The position numbers and the translations under genes were made by a program. The notes beneath the pieces are model-generated. The model was not told the DNA's origin. It worked only from the letters and a program-made list of their open reading frames with translations, and ran no database searches. Below are positions 8,563-15,894 of a stretch of 64,000 nt of DNA, piece by piece. Positions within the stretch are counted from its first letter, which is position 1. Each line of letters begins with the position of its first letter. The stretch comes from Chryseobacterium sp. LJ668 (GTDB lineage: Bacteria; Bacteroidota; Bacteroidia; Flavobacteriales; Weeksellaceae). Location of the stretch: the NCBI RefSeq assembly GCF_019613955.1, contig NZ_CP080443.1:1488001-1552000 (forward strand). Direction: 5' to 3'.

Positions 8563-9012
8563 ATGAAAAAACAATTCTTTTTATTCGTAGCATTATTAGC
8601 TTTCAGTTTTCACTACTGTAACGATAATATTCTTTTTTATAAAAATGATCTTAAAGAGACTAAAATCAATACTATAATCATTCAGAAAAAATACAATGAA
8701 AAAGTATATGATTTGAAAGTTTCTATAGGAGAAAACTTTTTAGGGAAAATAACATCTTTCTCTGTTGAAGTTTTAGGCAATGATAATTCTTTAGAAAAAA
8801 TATTATTATTTAACAAAGAAAATATAAAGAAGAATATTATAACTATTATTTCAAATAAAAATTCTGCAAGAGGAGGCTCAATAGGACCTGTATCAACAGT
8901 AGGAAATTGTATTTCAAATTGCACAGGTACATGGCATTGTTATGATCAGCCTACAGAAACAGGTACAGCACTATGTGCATTAGATTGTGTATTAGAATGT
9001 AGCGGAGCATAA
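8563..9012 (+). CDS. Exported six-cysteine protein A
   Basis: The frame can be extended upstream to a TTG at 8455, but the ATG at 8563 gives a proper signal peptide (MKKQFFLFVALLAFSF) and is preferred: 149 residues. The middle is a Lys/Asn/Ile-rich region, then an ARGG segment at 103-105, then a C-terminal Cys-rich module with Cys at 116, 120, 126, 138, 142 and 146. The spacing (C-x3-C-x5-C-x11-C-x3-C-x3-C) is identical to the gene at 9854-10336, with shared CY-x2-PT-x-TG and EC elements. It is first in an operon, 1 bp before the GLPGLI gene. No known family was recognised. A propeptide with a disulfide-knotted or otherwise modified tail is inferred. Cys19 lies in the signal region and is not a convincing lipobox. 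Confidence 0.75.
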   Translation: MKKQFFLFVALLAFSFHYCNDNILFYKNDLKETKINTIIIQKKYNEKVYDLKVSIGENFLGKITSFSVEVLGNDNSLEKILLFNKENIKKNIITIISNKNSARGGSIGPVSTVGNCISNCTGTWHCYDQPTETGTALCALDCVLECSGA

Positions 9013-9013
9013 G

Positions 9014-9841
9014 ATGAAGAACAATATTATACTTTTTCTATTAAGCCTTTCTTTCTCATATCTTGCAAAAGCACAATCATTTGTTGTACAGTATATCTAT
9101 TCCAAGCATATCATGAAAGACAGTACAAGAATTGTTTCACAGAGTACTTTTTTGAATTTTGAAAAAGATCATTCTACATTTTTTAGTGAAGCACCATATT
9201 TAGCTGATTCAATTATAGCAGCAGACGAAAAGTTAGGTAGAAAAATTAATTTTAAAGCTTTGCCCGGCGATTTGCTTGGTTGTTATATTCAAAAAGAACT
9301 TTCATCTAAAAAAGTAATTTATTACTCCGATGAGTTTGATGAACACGAGTATAAATACAGCGAGGAACCTAAGCTTATATGGAAAGTAAGCAAAGTAAAT
9401 AAAGAAATATTGGGATACAAGGTGTTTCTTGCTTACACAAAATATGCAGGAAGAAAATATGAGGCATATTTTACTCCGGAAATCCCTGTTCAGGACGGGC
9501 CATATAAATTTTTTGGACTGCCCGGTTTAATTCTCGAGATCTATGATGAAAAAAAAGATCACCATTTTTTGGCGACAGGTATCTCAAAGAAAAAGAAAAT
9601 TTCTATAAATGATCGGATCTCAAAGAAAAAGTATATTGAAACTTCAAAACCAAAATTCATCGAAATGAGAAAAACCCATATTGAGACACCTCTAAAACGG
9701 ATGTTTGAGTTGATGGATAATACTCAAACTTATGAAAAAAAAGATGCAAGCGGAAACATCATTGATCTGAGGAAAACATTAAATGAAACACAGAAAAAAA
9801 TGATTGAAGAATACAAAAATGAAAACAAAATTGAATTTTAA
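9014..9841 (+). CDS. GLPGLI family secreted protein
   Basis: This 275-residue protein has a cleavable signal (MKNNIILFLLSLSFSYLAKAQ) and the family-defining motif in FFGLPGLILEIYD at about residues 164-176. GLPGLI proteins are secreted flavobacterial proteins of unknown function, often found near TonB-dependent receptors or peptide genes. The gene starts 1 bp after the first six-Cys gene and ends 12 bp before the second, so it is the middle member of a three-gene operon. No enzymatic motif was seen. The context suggests it acts in the periplasm or outer membrane together with the two six-Cys proteins, perhaps as a chaperone or partner; that role is inference. Confidence 0.8.
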   Translation: MKNNIILFLLSLSFSYLAKAQSFVVQYIYSKHIMKDSTRIVSQSTFLNFEKDHSTFFSEAPYLADSIIAADEKLGRKINFKALPGDLLGCYIQKELSSKKVIYYSDEFDEHEYKYSEEPKLIWKVSKVNKEILGYKVFLAYTKYAGRKYEAYFTPEIPVQDGPYKFFGLPGLILEIYDEKKDHHFLATGISKKKKISINDRISKKKYIETSKPKFIEMRKTHIETPLKRMFELMDNTQTYEKKDASGNIIDLRKTLNETQKKMIEEYKNENKIEF

Positions 9842-9853
9842 AAACAAAACATT

Positions 9854-10336
9854 ATGAAAAATAACTTTTTAATAGCATTAGCATTTTTATTATTAGGCTT
9901 CACTCTGAGTAAAGCAAACAGCAACTATACAGATAGAGATGACAAAGAATATTTCAGCTCTTTTAGGAAAAATGAAGAACCAAAGCATAAGAAATTCAAT
10001 ATTTTGAATAAGAAATCTGAAGTTGCTGGTGAAAATTTTTATGTGATTTACAAAGAAAATTCGCTAGGTGAAGGCTTTTATTTTAAAATTGTATTAGATA
10101 AAAACGAAAAACCAATAGCTACTTATTATGCGAATGAAAGTGACAATAAGATTTCAGATTCAACCATTAAAAACCTTCAAAAAGTGATATTTGGACCTGA
10201 AAAAGCAACAGATGCTATAGGAGAGACAACTACTCAATGTGTAACAAAATGTCACAGAGCAAATGGATGTTACAGCAAACCAACTTCAACAGGAGTTTTA
10301 TTATGCTCTGCTGAATGTGGTATTGAGTGTGCTTAG
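9854..10336 (+). CDS. Exported six-cysteine protein B
   Basis: This 160-residue protein has a signal peptide (MKNNFLIALAFLLLGFTLSK). A charged middle region contains a short FYFKIVLDKNEKPIATYY stretch. The C-terminal module carries Cys at 129, 133, 139, 151, 155 and 159, the same spacing as the gene at 8563-9012, ending in EC plus one residue. The rest of the two proteins is hardly alike, so the C-terminal module is the conserved functional part. Unlike protein A there is no GG before the module; the sequence there is AIGETTTQC. It is third in the operon, followed by a strong terminator. No known family was recognised. A disulfide-stabilised secreted peptide domain is inferred, and the VKOR-type oxidase downstream would fit that. 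Confidence 0.75.
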   Translation: MKNNFLIALAFLLLGFTLSKANSNYTDRDDKEYFSSFRKNEEPKHKKFNILNKKSEVAGENFYVIYKENSLGEGFYFKIVLDKNEKPIATYYANESDNKISDSTIKNLQKVIFGPEKATDAIGETTTQCVTKCHRANGCYSKPTSTGVLLCSAECGIECA

Positions 10337-10478
10337 AGAATATAAAAGAAAGTATACTTTATTTATCGAAAAATGTCTATATAGAAGTTTTAATTTCAAA
10401 TAAACAGACATAATCAGAGGTTTAATATAAAGTTTCAGAAGAATCTTTAATGACGATAAATCGTTAATGAATAATATT

Positions 10479-10510
10479 AATCGCTCTCTGTACGAGAGCG
10501 ATTTTCTTTT
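10479..10510 (+). terminator. Strong terminator after the six-Cys operon
   Basis: A perfect 10-bp stem (10479-10488 with 10494-10503) with a 5-nt loop is followed by TTTCTTTT. It separates the six-Cys operon from the VKOR gene. Confidence 0.8.
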
Positions 10511-10584
10511 GAGATTATTCTGGCAATACAGATGAACTTAAAAATTATTTATTATCTTCATAAAGTAATAAACCAAATCACCAC

Positions 10585-12093
10585 ATGAATTTCGACAAAC
10601 TCATAGACCACTTCAGACTCGATAGGCAGGAATTCTATTTCCAGTTCAATTCTCATCCCAATTATCCTTCGGCACTGGCTTTCAGTGACACCCTGAATTT
10701 TTTAGGGATAAAAAATGATGCGTATGAATTAGACAAGGAATATTGGGAAGAATTGCCGGATGAATTTATGGCTTTGGTTAATGACTCATTTTCTCTGGTA
10801 AAAAAGAAAGGAAATGATTTTACCATTTATTCAGATAAAATCAGGAATCTGAGCAAGAAAGAATTGTATGAAAATTCCGGTGATTTTGTGTTGCTTTTTG
10901 AGAAAACAGAACATGTAAAAACTACAGCGTTTTTCAATTTTAAGCCGTTTATTTATTTGATTTTCGGGATTGTCATCCTTTTTTCATTGATTCAGCTTAC
11001 GTGGTACGAGAGTCTTTTTAATATTTTGTCTTTGGCCGGTGTTTATATTTCAATAGAACTTTTTAATCAGAAATTCGGTCAGGAATCTGCTGTCGTCAGC
11101 AATATTTGTGGCGGAGGATCAGGTAACATCTCTCAAAGCGCATGTTCGAAGATTTTTTCTTCAGATAAAACAGATGTTTTAGGGTTAAAGCTTTCAGATC
11201 TTAGCTTAATTTATTTCCTCGGAATCAGTTTTATAGGACTTCTGTTCCCGGATGCTCAGTTCGTTTTACGAGTTTTGGCTCTGATCTCTGTTCTGGTGAT
11301 TGTATATTCATTTTATATTCAGGCTTTTGTGGAAAAATCATTGTGCCGGATTTGCCTGGTCATTATTTTTATTTTGCTGGCTCAGATCACGATCAGCACT
11401 TTATTTTTTACCTGGGGAATGTCTTTAGCAATTATTTTTGTTGTAGCGATATTATTCATTTCTTTATTTATTACTGTTGCTTATTTAAGTAATCTTCTGA
11501 AGCAGAAAGAAGAACTCAAAAAATCCAATGCAAAAAATCTCAGGTTTAAAAGAAATTATGATCTGTTCAAAAGAGAACTTTTAGACAAAGAAAAAATTGA
11601 GTTTACAGACAAGCAAACGTTTTTCTTAGGAAACAGGGATGCCAAACTTCATATTGCGGTCGTTTCTAATCCGTATTGCGGCTTCTGCAAAGATGCGCAT
11701 AAGATTGTAGAAGATCTGCTGGCACAATATCCGGAAGATATTTCTGCGCAGATGAGGTTTAATTATTCAGGCGAAAGAGCTGACGAAAAATACACCCGGC
11801 TGATCTTAGATTTTTTGAGCATTTACCAAAACAAATCACAAAAAGAATTTTTAAATTCTGTTGATACATGGTTTAAAAATAAGGATGAGAGTGAAATCAG
11901 GAGAAAATCGGGAACAGAAAATACTGAAGATCTTACAGAAATTACTCAGATGACTGCAGAAAACAGTGCTGCCGGAATTACTTTCACACCCGTCTTTATC
12001 ATCAATGGTTATCAGTTTCCTGATAAATATGACCGTGAAGATATTCATTATTTTATAAGTGAAATGATTGAAGATGAAGATTTTCTGTCCTGA
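10585..12093 (+). CDS. VKOR-thioredoxin fusion with C39-like N-terminal domain
   Basis: This 502-residue membrane protein appears to have three parts. The N-terminal ~110 residues resemble a C39 peptidase-like fold (HPNYPSALAFSDTLNFLGI) but lack any Cys there, so they are not a working protease. A vitamin K epoxide reductase domain follows, with several membrane helices, conserved Cys at about 175 and 187, and a CRIC redox pair at 254-257. The C-terminal thioredoxin/DsbA-like domain has CGFC at 365-368. Such fusions make disulfides in exported proteins, passing electrons to quinone. It sits between the six-Cys operon and three Cys-rich peptides, so oxidative folding of those products is the likely role. 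The degenerate C39 domain may bind GG leaders; that is inference. Confidence 0.8.
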   Translation: MNFDKLIDHFRLDRQEFYFQFNSHPNYPSALAFSDTLNFLGIKNDAYELDKEYWEELPDEFMALVNDSFSLVKKKGNDFTIYSDKIRNLSKKELYENSGDFVLLFEKTEHVKTTAFFNFKPFIYLIFGIVILFSLIQLTWYESLFNILSLAGVYISIELFNQKFGQESAVVSNICGGGSGNISQSACSKIFSSDKTDVLGLKLSDLSLIYFLGISFIGLLFPDAQFVLRVLALISVLVIVYSFYIQAFVEKSLCRICLVIIFILLAQITISTLFFTWGMSLAIIFVVAILFISLFITVAYLSNLLKQKEELKKSNAKNLRFKRNYDLFKRELLDKEKIEFTDKQTFFLGNRDAKLHIAVVSNPYCGFCKDAHKIVEDLLAQYPEDISAQMRFNYSGERADEKYTRLILDFLSIYQNKSQKEFLNSVDTWFKNKDESEIRRKSGTENTEDLTEITQMTAENSAAGITFTPVFIINGYQFPDKYDREDIHYFISEMIEDEDFLS

Positions 12094-12192
12094 TCATTTT
12101 CCATTTAATTTAAATTGATTAATTTTAAATTGATTAAAAAAGCGTGATCCGAAAAGCTTAAAAAGAGTAGGAAATTACCAAATTCAATTTTT

Positions 12193-12336
12193 ATGAAAAA
12201 TTTAAAGAAAATCAACCGACAGGAAATGAAAACGATTCAGGGTGGTCTCACTTGCAAAGGTAGTCAACTTTGCCTGATCGACGGAAAATGGAAATGCACC
12301 GCTTACGACGGATGTGGCGGAGGAAATCAGCCATAA
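12193..12336 (+). CDS. GG-leader Cys-rich peptide 1
   Basis: This 47-residue peptide begins MKNLKKINRQEMKTIQGG, a bacteriocin-like double-glycine leader. The 29-residue core has four Cys, includes DGKWKC and ends GCGGGNQP. It is first of three tandem small genes with the same leader; the core differs from the other two. Export and leader removal could be by the C39 ABC transporter at 17-19 kb, and disulfide formation by the VKOR fusion just upstream. Both assignments rest on neighbourhood. Confidence 0.7.
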   Translation: MKNLKKINRQEMKTIQGGLTCKGSQLCLIDGKWKCTAYDGCGGGNQP

Positions 12337-12378
12337 TTTAATCATCAAATCAAACTAAATCAAATCAAAATCATTATT

Positions 12379-12525
12379 ATGAAAAATTTAAAAAAAGTAT
12401 CAAGAAATCAGATGAAAGACATTAATGGTGGAGCTATAGGCTGCTCTCAGGCATGCTGTCCTCCTCCGGGAATAAAACGATGCCCTAATGTTATTTGTAT
12501 TGTACCATGTCCCGTAGAATCTTAA
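12379..12525 (+). CDS. GG-leader Cys-rich peptide 2
   Basis: This 48-residue peptide begins MKNLKKVSRNQMKDINGG. The 30-residue core contains six Cys in the pattern C-x3-CC-x7-C-x4-C-x3-C, with proline-rich spacers (CCPPPG). The adjacent gene at 12537 has nearly the same pattern, so these two are duplicates that diverged outside the Cys framework. The pattern looks like a small knotted disulfide peptide. There are few Ser/Thr in the core, which argues against lanthionine chemistry. Confidence 0.72.
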   Translation: MKNLKKVSRNQMKDINGGAIGCSQACCPPPGIKRCPNVICIVPCPVES

Positions 12526-12536
12526 AAAATAGTTTT

Positions 12537-12695
12537 ATGAAAAATTTGAAAAAATTAGCAAGAAACGAAATGAAAGATATTTCGGGATCAGGACCAATCC
12601 GCATCGGTTGCTCAACAGCTTGCTGTCCTACAGATGGCAGACCGAGATGTCCGAAAATTTACTGTACGGATGTTGTTTGTCCGCAGTATGTGTAG
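12537..12695 (+). CDS. Cys-rich peptide 3 with Gly-Ser leader end
   Basis: The frame extends upstream to 12495, but the ATG at 12537 restores the shared leader MKNLKKLARNEMKDISG and lies 11 bp after the previous stop, giving 52 residues. The leader ends GSG where its neighbours have GG, so cleavage may shift or fail. The core has six Cys as C-x3-CC-x7-C-x4-C-x4-C, matching peptide 2 except for one residue in the last gap. It is the third tandem copy and is followed by a terminator. The function is unknown; a bacteriocin-like or signalling peptide is inferred. Confidence 0.7.
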   Translation: MKNLKKLARNEMKDISGSGPIRIGCSTACCPTDGRPRCPKIYCTDVVCPQYV

Positions 12696-12746
12696 AGGAT
12701 TTTAGCAACAATTCATTTTTCGTCTAATATCTGAAAAATTATTTAC

Positions 12747-12779
12747 AAAAAAAGAGACTGTTTATCAGTCTCTTTTTTT
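12747..12779. terminator. Bidirectional terminator between peptide genes and XRE gene
   Basis: A perfect stem of 14 bp including A/T flanks (12747-12760 with 12766-12779) and a 5-nt loop has A and T runs suiting both strands. Confidence 0.8.
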
Positions 12780-12788
12780 GTAATAATA

Positions 12789-13064
12789 TTATGCTAATTT
12801 TTGTTCTAGAATTTTAATTTTTTCTTTCAAGATTTTTAATTCTTCTTTTAAGCTGATAACATTTATATCGATATGATCCTCATAGATTTCATCAACTTCA
12901 ACATCTAAAAGTTTTGAAATTCTTTGCCATTCCAGATCAGTCATTTTTATCTTTCCAGATTCTCTTTTTTGATATTGGGTTTGGCTTATTTTAAGATAGA
13001 TGGCAATATCATTTTGTGAAATTTTCTTTGCTTTACGGGCAATGATTAGTTTTTCTTTCTTCAT
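12789..13064 (-). CDS. XRE-family transcriptional regulator with coiled coil
   Basis: This 91-residue protein has an N-terminal helix-turn-helix of the XRE/Cro type (residues about 5-60; KKISQNDIAIYLKISQTQYQKRE). A C-terminal Leu/Ile/Lys heptad-like segment of about 25 residues follows, likely a short dimerising coiled coil. It is transcribed towards the Cys-rich peptide genes and ends next to a shared terminator. Such small XRE proteins are common in Chryseobacterium. Regulation of a neighbouring peptide locus is possible but nothing in the sequence shows an operator. Confidence 0.8.
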   Translation of the reverse strand: MKKEKLIIARKAKKISQNDIAIYLKISQTQYQKRESGKIKMTDLEWQRISKLLDVEVDEIYEDHIDINVISLKEELKILKEKIKILEQKLA

Positions 13065-13531
13065 TTGGATGTTTGTGTTCTTACAACGAATTTATGAATA
13101 ATTTTCTTATGTCCAAAAATATAGGCTATAAAAAACAATAATTTCTATTCTTTTTGGTGAATTATGTTCTGTAGATTTGTCAAGTCAATAGTGATGAAAA
13201 ATTTTTTAAAAAATGTTAAGTTAAAATTTTTTAAAAACTTAAAAAATGAAAACTGTTCAGCTGGAAGCTTAAATTCTGCACTTACCTTTTTTATTTTTCT
13301 AAAGTTATACTTTCGATATACTTAAAAAGAAATTGAAAAATTGAACAACTCAAGATTCATATAAATAATCTAAGTAACCGTTTTATTCAATTTAAAATTA
13401 ATGAATTTAGAAGATGGCTACTTATATTTTTATTTTAAATTTTTCATATCTATTTCAGATAAATATATTTTTTATCGAACAAAAGTCATAAAGATAATTA
13501 TAGATTTAAACTGATTAATAATAATATAATT
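13065..13531. other. Intergenic region without recognised gene
   Basis: This 467-bp, very AT-rich stretch lies between the divergent XRE regulator and the DUF6624 lipoprotein. It must hold their promoters, but no exact TAnnTTTG box was confidently assigned. A 43-codon frame near 13192 has no credible support. No RNA gene or repeat was seen. Confidence 0.5.
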
Positions 13532-14191
13532 ATGAATAATAAATTAATTAATTTGATATTAATCATATTGGTGAATATGGTAGTAAGTTGTAAGAATAAT
13601 ATTACAGATCATGAAAAAAAAGATATTAAAAATGATTTAGATCGAATGTATAAGATAGATCAAATTGCCGCCTTTATCCCTGAAGGAAAATATAAAAATT
13701 ATACTCAGCAGCAATGGGAAACTTTTAAGGATAGCGTTTTTACAAAGAATACACTACAAGCAAAAAAAATATTTGACAAATATGGCTATCCTGGTTTCAG
13801 CTTATTAGATAAAGAAAAAGAAGCTAAATTTTGGGCAATAATACAACATTCTGATAAGTTTCCACGTTTTCAAGAAAAAGTTTTAAGATCGTTGAAAAAA
13901 CAGATTAAGAAAAATAATGCGTCTCCTGAGCATTATGCATTATTATATGATCGAATTAAAGTGAAAAAAAATGAAAAGCAACTTTTTGGAACACAGTTAG
14001 ATTATAAATCGAATGGACAAGCTATTCCGAAAATTGGTTTGATGGATAGTGTAAATATAGATAAGCTAAGGAAACAATACCATTTAGAGCCTCTTAAAGA
14101 ATATTTAAATTTCATGACTGAAAGACATTTTCAAATGAATAAAAATATTTTTGCAAAAGAAGGTATCATAGAGCCTATACTCTATAAGTAG
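13532..14191 (+). CDS. DUF6624-like lipoprotein
   Basis: This 219-residue protein has a lipoprotein signal (membrane segment then VVSC, lipobox Cys at about residue 20). The C-terminal half resembles the DUF6624 family: a HSDKF region, a DRIKVKKNEKQLFGTQ strand, and the ending pattern NIDKLRKQYHLEPLKEYL, where family members often carry a (R/K)xxxGLxPLxEYL-like motif. The function is not known. It lies 122 bp before the grasp-with-spasm precursors on the same strand; membership in that system is uncertain. The surrounding DNA is more AT-rich than the housekeeping parts of the window, in keeping with accessory content. Confidence 0.65.
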   Translation: MNNKLINLILIILVNMVVSCKNNITDHEKKDIKNDLDRMYKIDQIAAFIPEGKYKNYTQQQWETFKDSVFTKNTLQAKKIFDKYGYPGFSLLDKEKEAKFWAIIQHSDKFPRFQEKVLRSLKKQIKKNNASPEHYALLYDRIKVKKNEKQLFGTQLDYKSNGQAIPKIGLMDSVNIDKLRKQYHLEPLKEYLNFMTERHFQMNKNIFAKEGIIEPILYK

Positions 14192-14313
14192 ATCACAATC
14201 TTATAATCCCAAGGACAATTAATTGAAAGTTTTGAAAGAGTAATTTTCTTTTGACAGCCGTTTTGTGCTCAAAAATAAAAAAACAGAATCTTCCATAATA
14301 AAAAAAGAAATTT

Positions 14314-14496
14314 ATGAAAAAATTAGAAAAGTTACAAAGCAAAGCCATTAATAAGGCAAGTTTGAAGTTTTTTTCTGGTGCTTTAGCGGCAATAACCTCG
14401 CTTGAAGCAGATGGAAAAACTTACGTAAGTACGGGATGTGTTAGTACAGGTAATACAGGTGTATATGATTGTCCCGATCATAACTGGGATAAATAA
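14314..14496 (+). CDS. Grasp-with-spasm precursor peptide 1
   Basis: This 60-residue peptide starts MKKLEKLQSKAINKASLKFF, a leader shared with the next gene (both have GAL-x-AIT near residue 22). The C-terminal part contains T-x-C-x2-TG-x2-G-x3-DC followed by acidic residues, giving Thr/Ser donors and Asp acceptors suitable for ATP-grasp-made ester or amide cross-links, plus two Cys. It sits directly upstream of the ATP-grasp and SPASM maturases. There is no GG before the core, although the exporter carries a C39 domain. Precursor identity is inferred from duplication, size and position. Confidence 0.75.
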   Translation: MKKLEKLQSKAINKASLKFFSGALAAITSLEADGKTYVSTGCVSTGNTGVYDCPDHNWDK

Positions 14497-14514
14497 TAAA
14501 TAAAAATTATTGTT

Positions 14515-14706
14515 ATGAAAAAATTAGAAAACTTACAAAGTAAAAGTATCAAAAAATCAAATCTTAAACATTTCGTAGGTGCATTAAGAGCTATAACAGA
14601 GTTAACAGATGCAACATTAACATTTGTTGATACAAATTGTACAACCACAGGAAAGAATGGTTCAATCGACTGTGAAGATTCTGGAGGAAAAGACGCAGAT
14701 AAATAA
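14515..14706 (+). CDS. Grasp-with-spasm precursor peptide 2
   Basis: This 63-residue paralog of the preceding peptide lies 18 bp downstream of it. The leader is MKKLENLQSKSIKKSNLKHF. The core keeps the T-x-C-x2-TG-x2-G-x3-DC framework and has an Asp/Lys-rich tail (DSGGKDADK). The conserved Thr, Gly, Asp and Cys positions between copies are the probable modification sites. A perfect hairpin terminator follows, so most transcripts may end here and precursors would be made in excess over the maturases. Confidence 0.75.
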   Translation: MKKLENLQSKSIKKSNLKHFVGALRAITELTDATLTFVDTNCTTTGKNGSIDCEDSGGKDADK

Positions 14707-14731
14707 TAAAATAATCCTTGGAAGATTCTGT

Positions 14732-14760
14732 AACTGGAGTATGAAAATACTCCAGTTTTT
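14732..14760 (+). terminator. Internal terminator between precursors and maturases
   Basis: An 11-bp perfect stem (14732-14742 with 14747-14757), GAAA tetraloop and short T run lie 25 bp after the second precursor and 24 bp before gwsG. Partial read-through would set a high precursor-to-enzyme ratio. Confidence 0.75.
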
Positions 14761-14783
14761 AAAATAATTTAATTATATATGTA

Positions 14784-15785
14784 ATGATTTTAATTTTTAG
14801 CCAAGCCGAATTTGAATATACTACCGATGTAATTTACGAATGGATTGTACATTTAGGAGGAAACGTAAGAAGAGTTAATGGAAGAAGCTTAATGGAAAGT
14901 AAAAACTTCAAAATATCTTTTTCTTCTTCAGACAGAGACTTAACTTTAAATGACATAAATCCTGATGATGTAAGTATTATATGGTATAGACGATGGATGG
15001 GACAATATTCATTCGATAAGAAGAATGATGTAAATATCTTTTTAAAAAGAGAGTTTCACTCTCTGTCACAATACTTTTTTTCCTGCTTCAGTACAGATAA
15101 ATGGTACAATAAAGATAGTTACCAAAAAGATTACGCTTCAAAATCTGAGCAATTATTTTTCGCAAATAAAAATGGGTTCAAAATTCCTACAACCATTATC
15201 ACTACAAGTAAAAAAGAATTATTAAAGTTTATTGAACAACATAATTCTGTTATTATGAAGCCAATTGGTGATATTGATACTTTCCATGACAAAGTTCAAA
15301 AGAAAAATTTAGCTCCATTTACGGAACGAGTTGACAAATGCATACTTAGTGAACTAAAAGATACCTTTTTTCCTACTCTTTTTCAGAGAGAGATAAAAAA
15401 GAAACTTGAAATTAGAGTGTTTTTTGACAAGGGAGATATTTACAGCATGGCTATATTTTCCGCGGCAAACAAGGAAACAGAAATTGATTTCCGTCAATAT
15501 GATAATCAACTACCTAACCGAAATGTTCCCTTTCGTCTTACTACTAAAGAAGAAAAAAAAATAAAAAAATTCATGAAAGATGTAGACCTCCAAACTGGAT
15601 CATTAGATTTGATTTTTGATTTAAATAATGAATTGTATTTCTTAGAAGTTAATCCACTTGGACAATTTGGAATGGTGTCATCTCCATGCAATTACAATAT
15701 AGAAAAAGCAATTGCAGAAAAATTAATACTAATAGATAATGAAAAAAATAAAAATACCACTTTTAAAAAAAATGAAGCCCGTTAA
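14784..15785 (+). CDS. gwsG: Grasp-with-spasm ATP-grasp peptide maturase
   Basis: This 333-residue cytosolic ATP-grasp ligase is of the grasp-with-spasm (GwsG) type. Visible features are the N-terminal MILIFSQAEFEYTTDVIYEW segment, an ATP-binding Lys in IMKPIGD near residue 159, and the metal-binding LEVNPLGQFG near 287-296. Members of this group are related to microviridin-type ligases that join Ser/Thr or Lys side chains to Asp/Glu of a precursor. The neighbours are the two precursor genes upstream and gwsS downstream. The end overlaps a possible small gene at 15772. The family is well recognised; the exact bond made is not known from sequence. Confidence 0.85.
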   Translation: MILIFSQAEFEYTTDVIYEWIVHLGGNVRRVNGRSLMESKNFKISFSSSDRDLTLNDINPDDVSIIWYRRWMGQYSFDKKNDVNIFLKREFHSLSQYFFSCFSTDKWYNKDSYQKDYASKSEQLFFANKNGFKIPTTIITTSKKELLKFIEQHNSVIMKPIGDIDTFHDKVQKKNLAPFTERVDKCILSELKDTFFPTLFQREIKKKLEIRVFFDKGDIYSMAIFSAANKETEIDFRQYDNQLPNRNVPFRLTTKEEKKIKKFMKDVDLQTGSLDLIFDLNNELYFLEVNPLGQFGMVSSPCNYNIEKAIAEKLILIDNEKNKNTTFKKNEAR

Positions 15786-15894
15786 AGGGGGAAGTGCAAT
15801 TATTATAAAATCAGACAGACATAATTCTTTACAGACGTTTAGTCTATTATTTTATAAACCCATAAGTAAATTTAAAATAAAAGACCCAAAGTGA
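15772..15894 (+). CDS. Possible 40-residue coupled small gene
   Basis: An ATG inside the last codons of gwsG (+1 shifted frame) opens a 40-codon frame reading MKPVKGGSAIIIKSD at its start, with a hydrophobic centre and a basic end. It stops in TGA overlapping the GTG start of gwsS (GTGA). It exactly fills the gwsG-gwsS gap with translational-coupling junctions at both ends. No family was recognised. It could be a leader for coupling, a further small component, or chance. Confidence 0.4.
   Translation: MKPVKGGSAIIIKSDRHNSLQTFSLLFYKPISKFKIKDPK

Larger units (their letters stand above)
14283..14731. repeat. 13-bp perfect inverted repeat flanking two precursor genes
   Basis: ACAGAATCTTCCA at 14283-14295 is exactly inverted at 14719-14731 (TGGAAGATTCTGT). 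The arms lie 18 bp before the first precursor ATG and 12 bp after the second precursor stop, so they bracket the pair. They could close the precursor mRNA into a loop or mark a recombined cassette. Confidence 0.6.

Noticed and set aside
13192..13323. A 43-codon frame beginning MKNFLKNVKLKFFKN, superficially like a peptide leader
   Set aside because: No GG or Cys-rich core, sequence is A/T-driven, and no promoter or neighbours support it.
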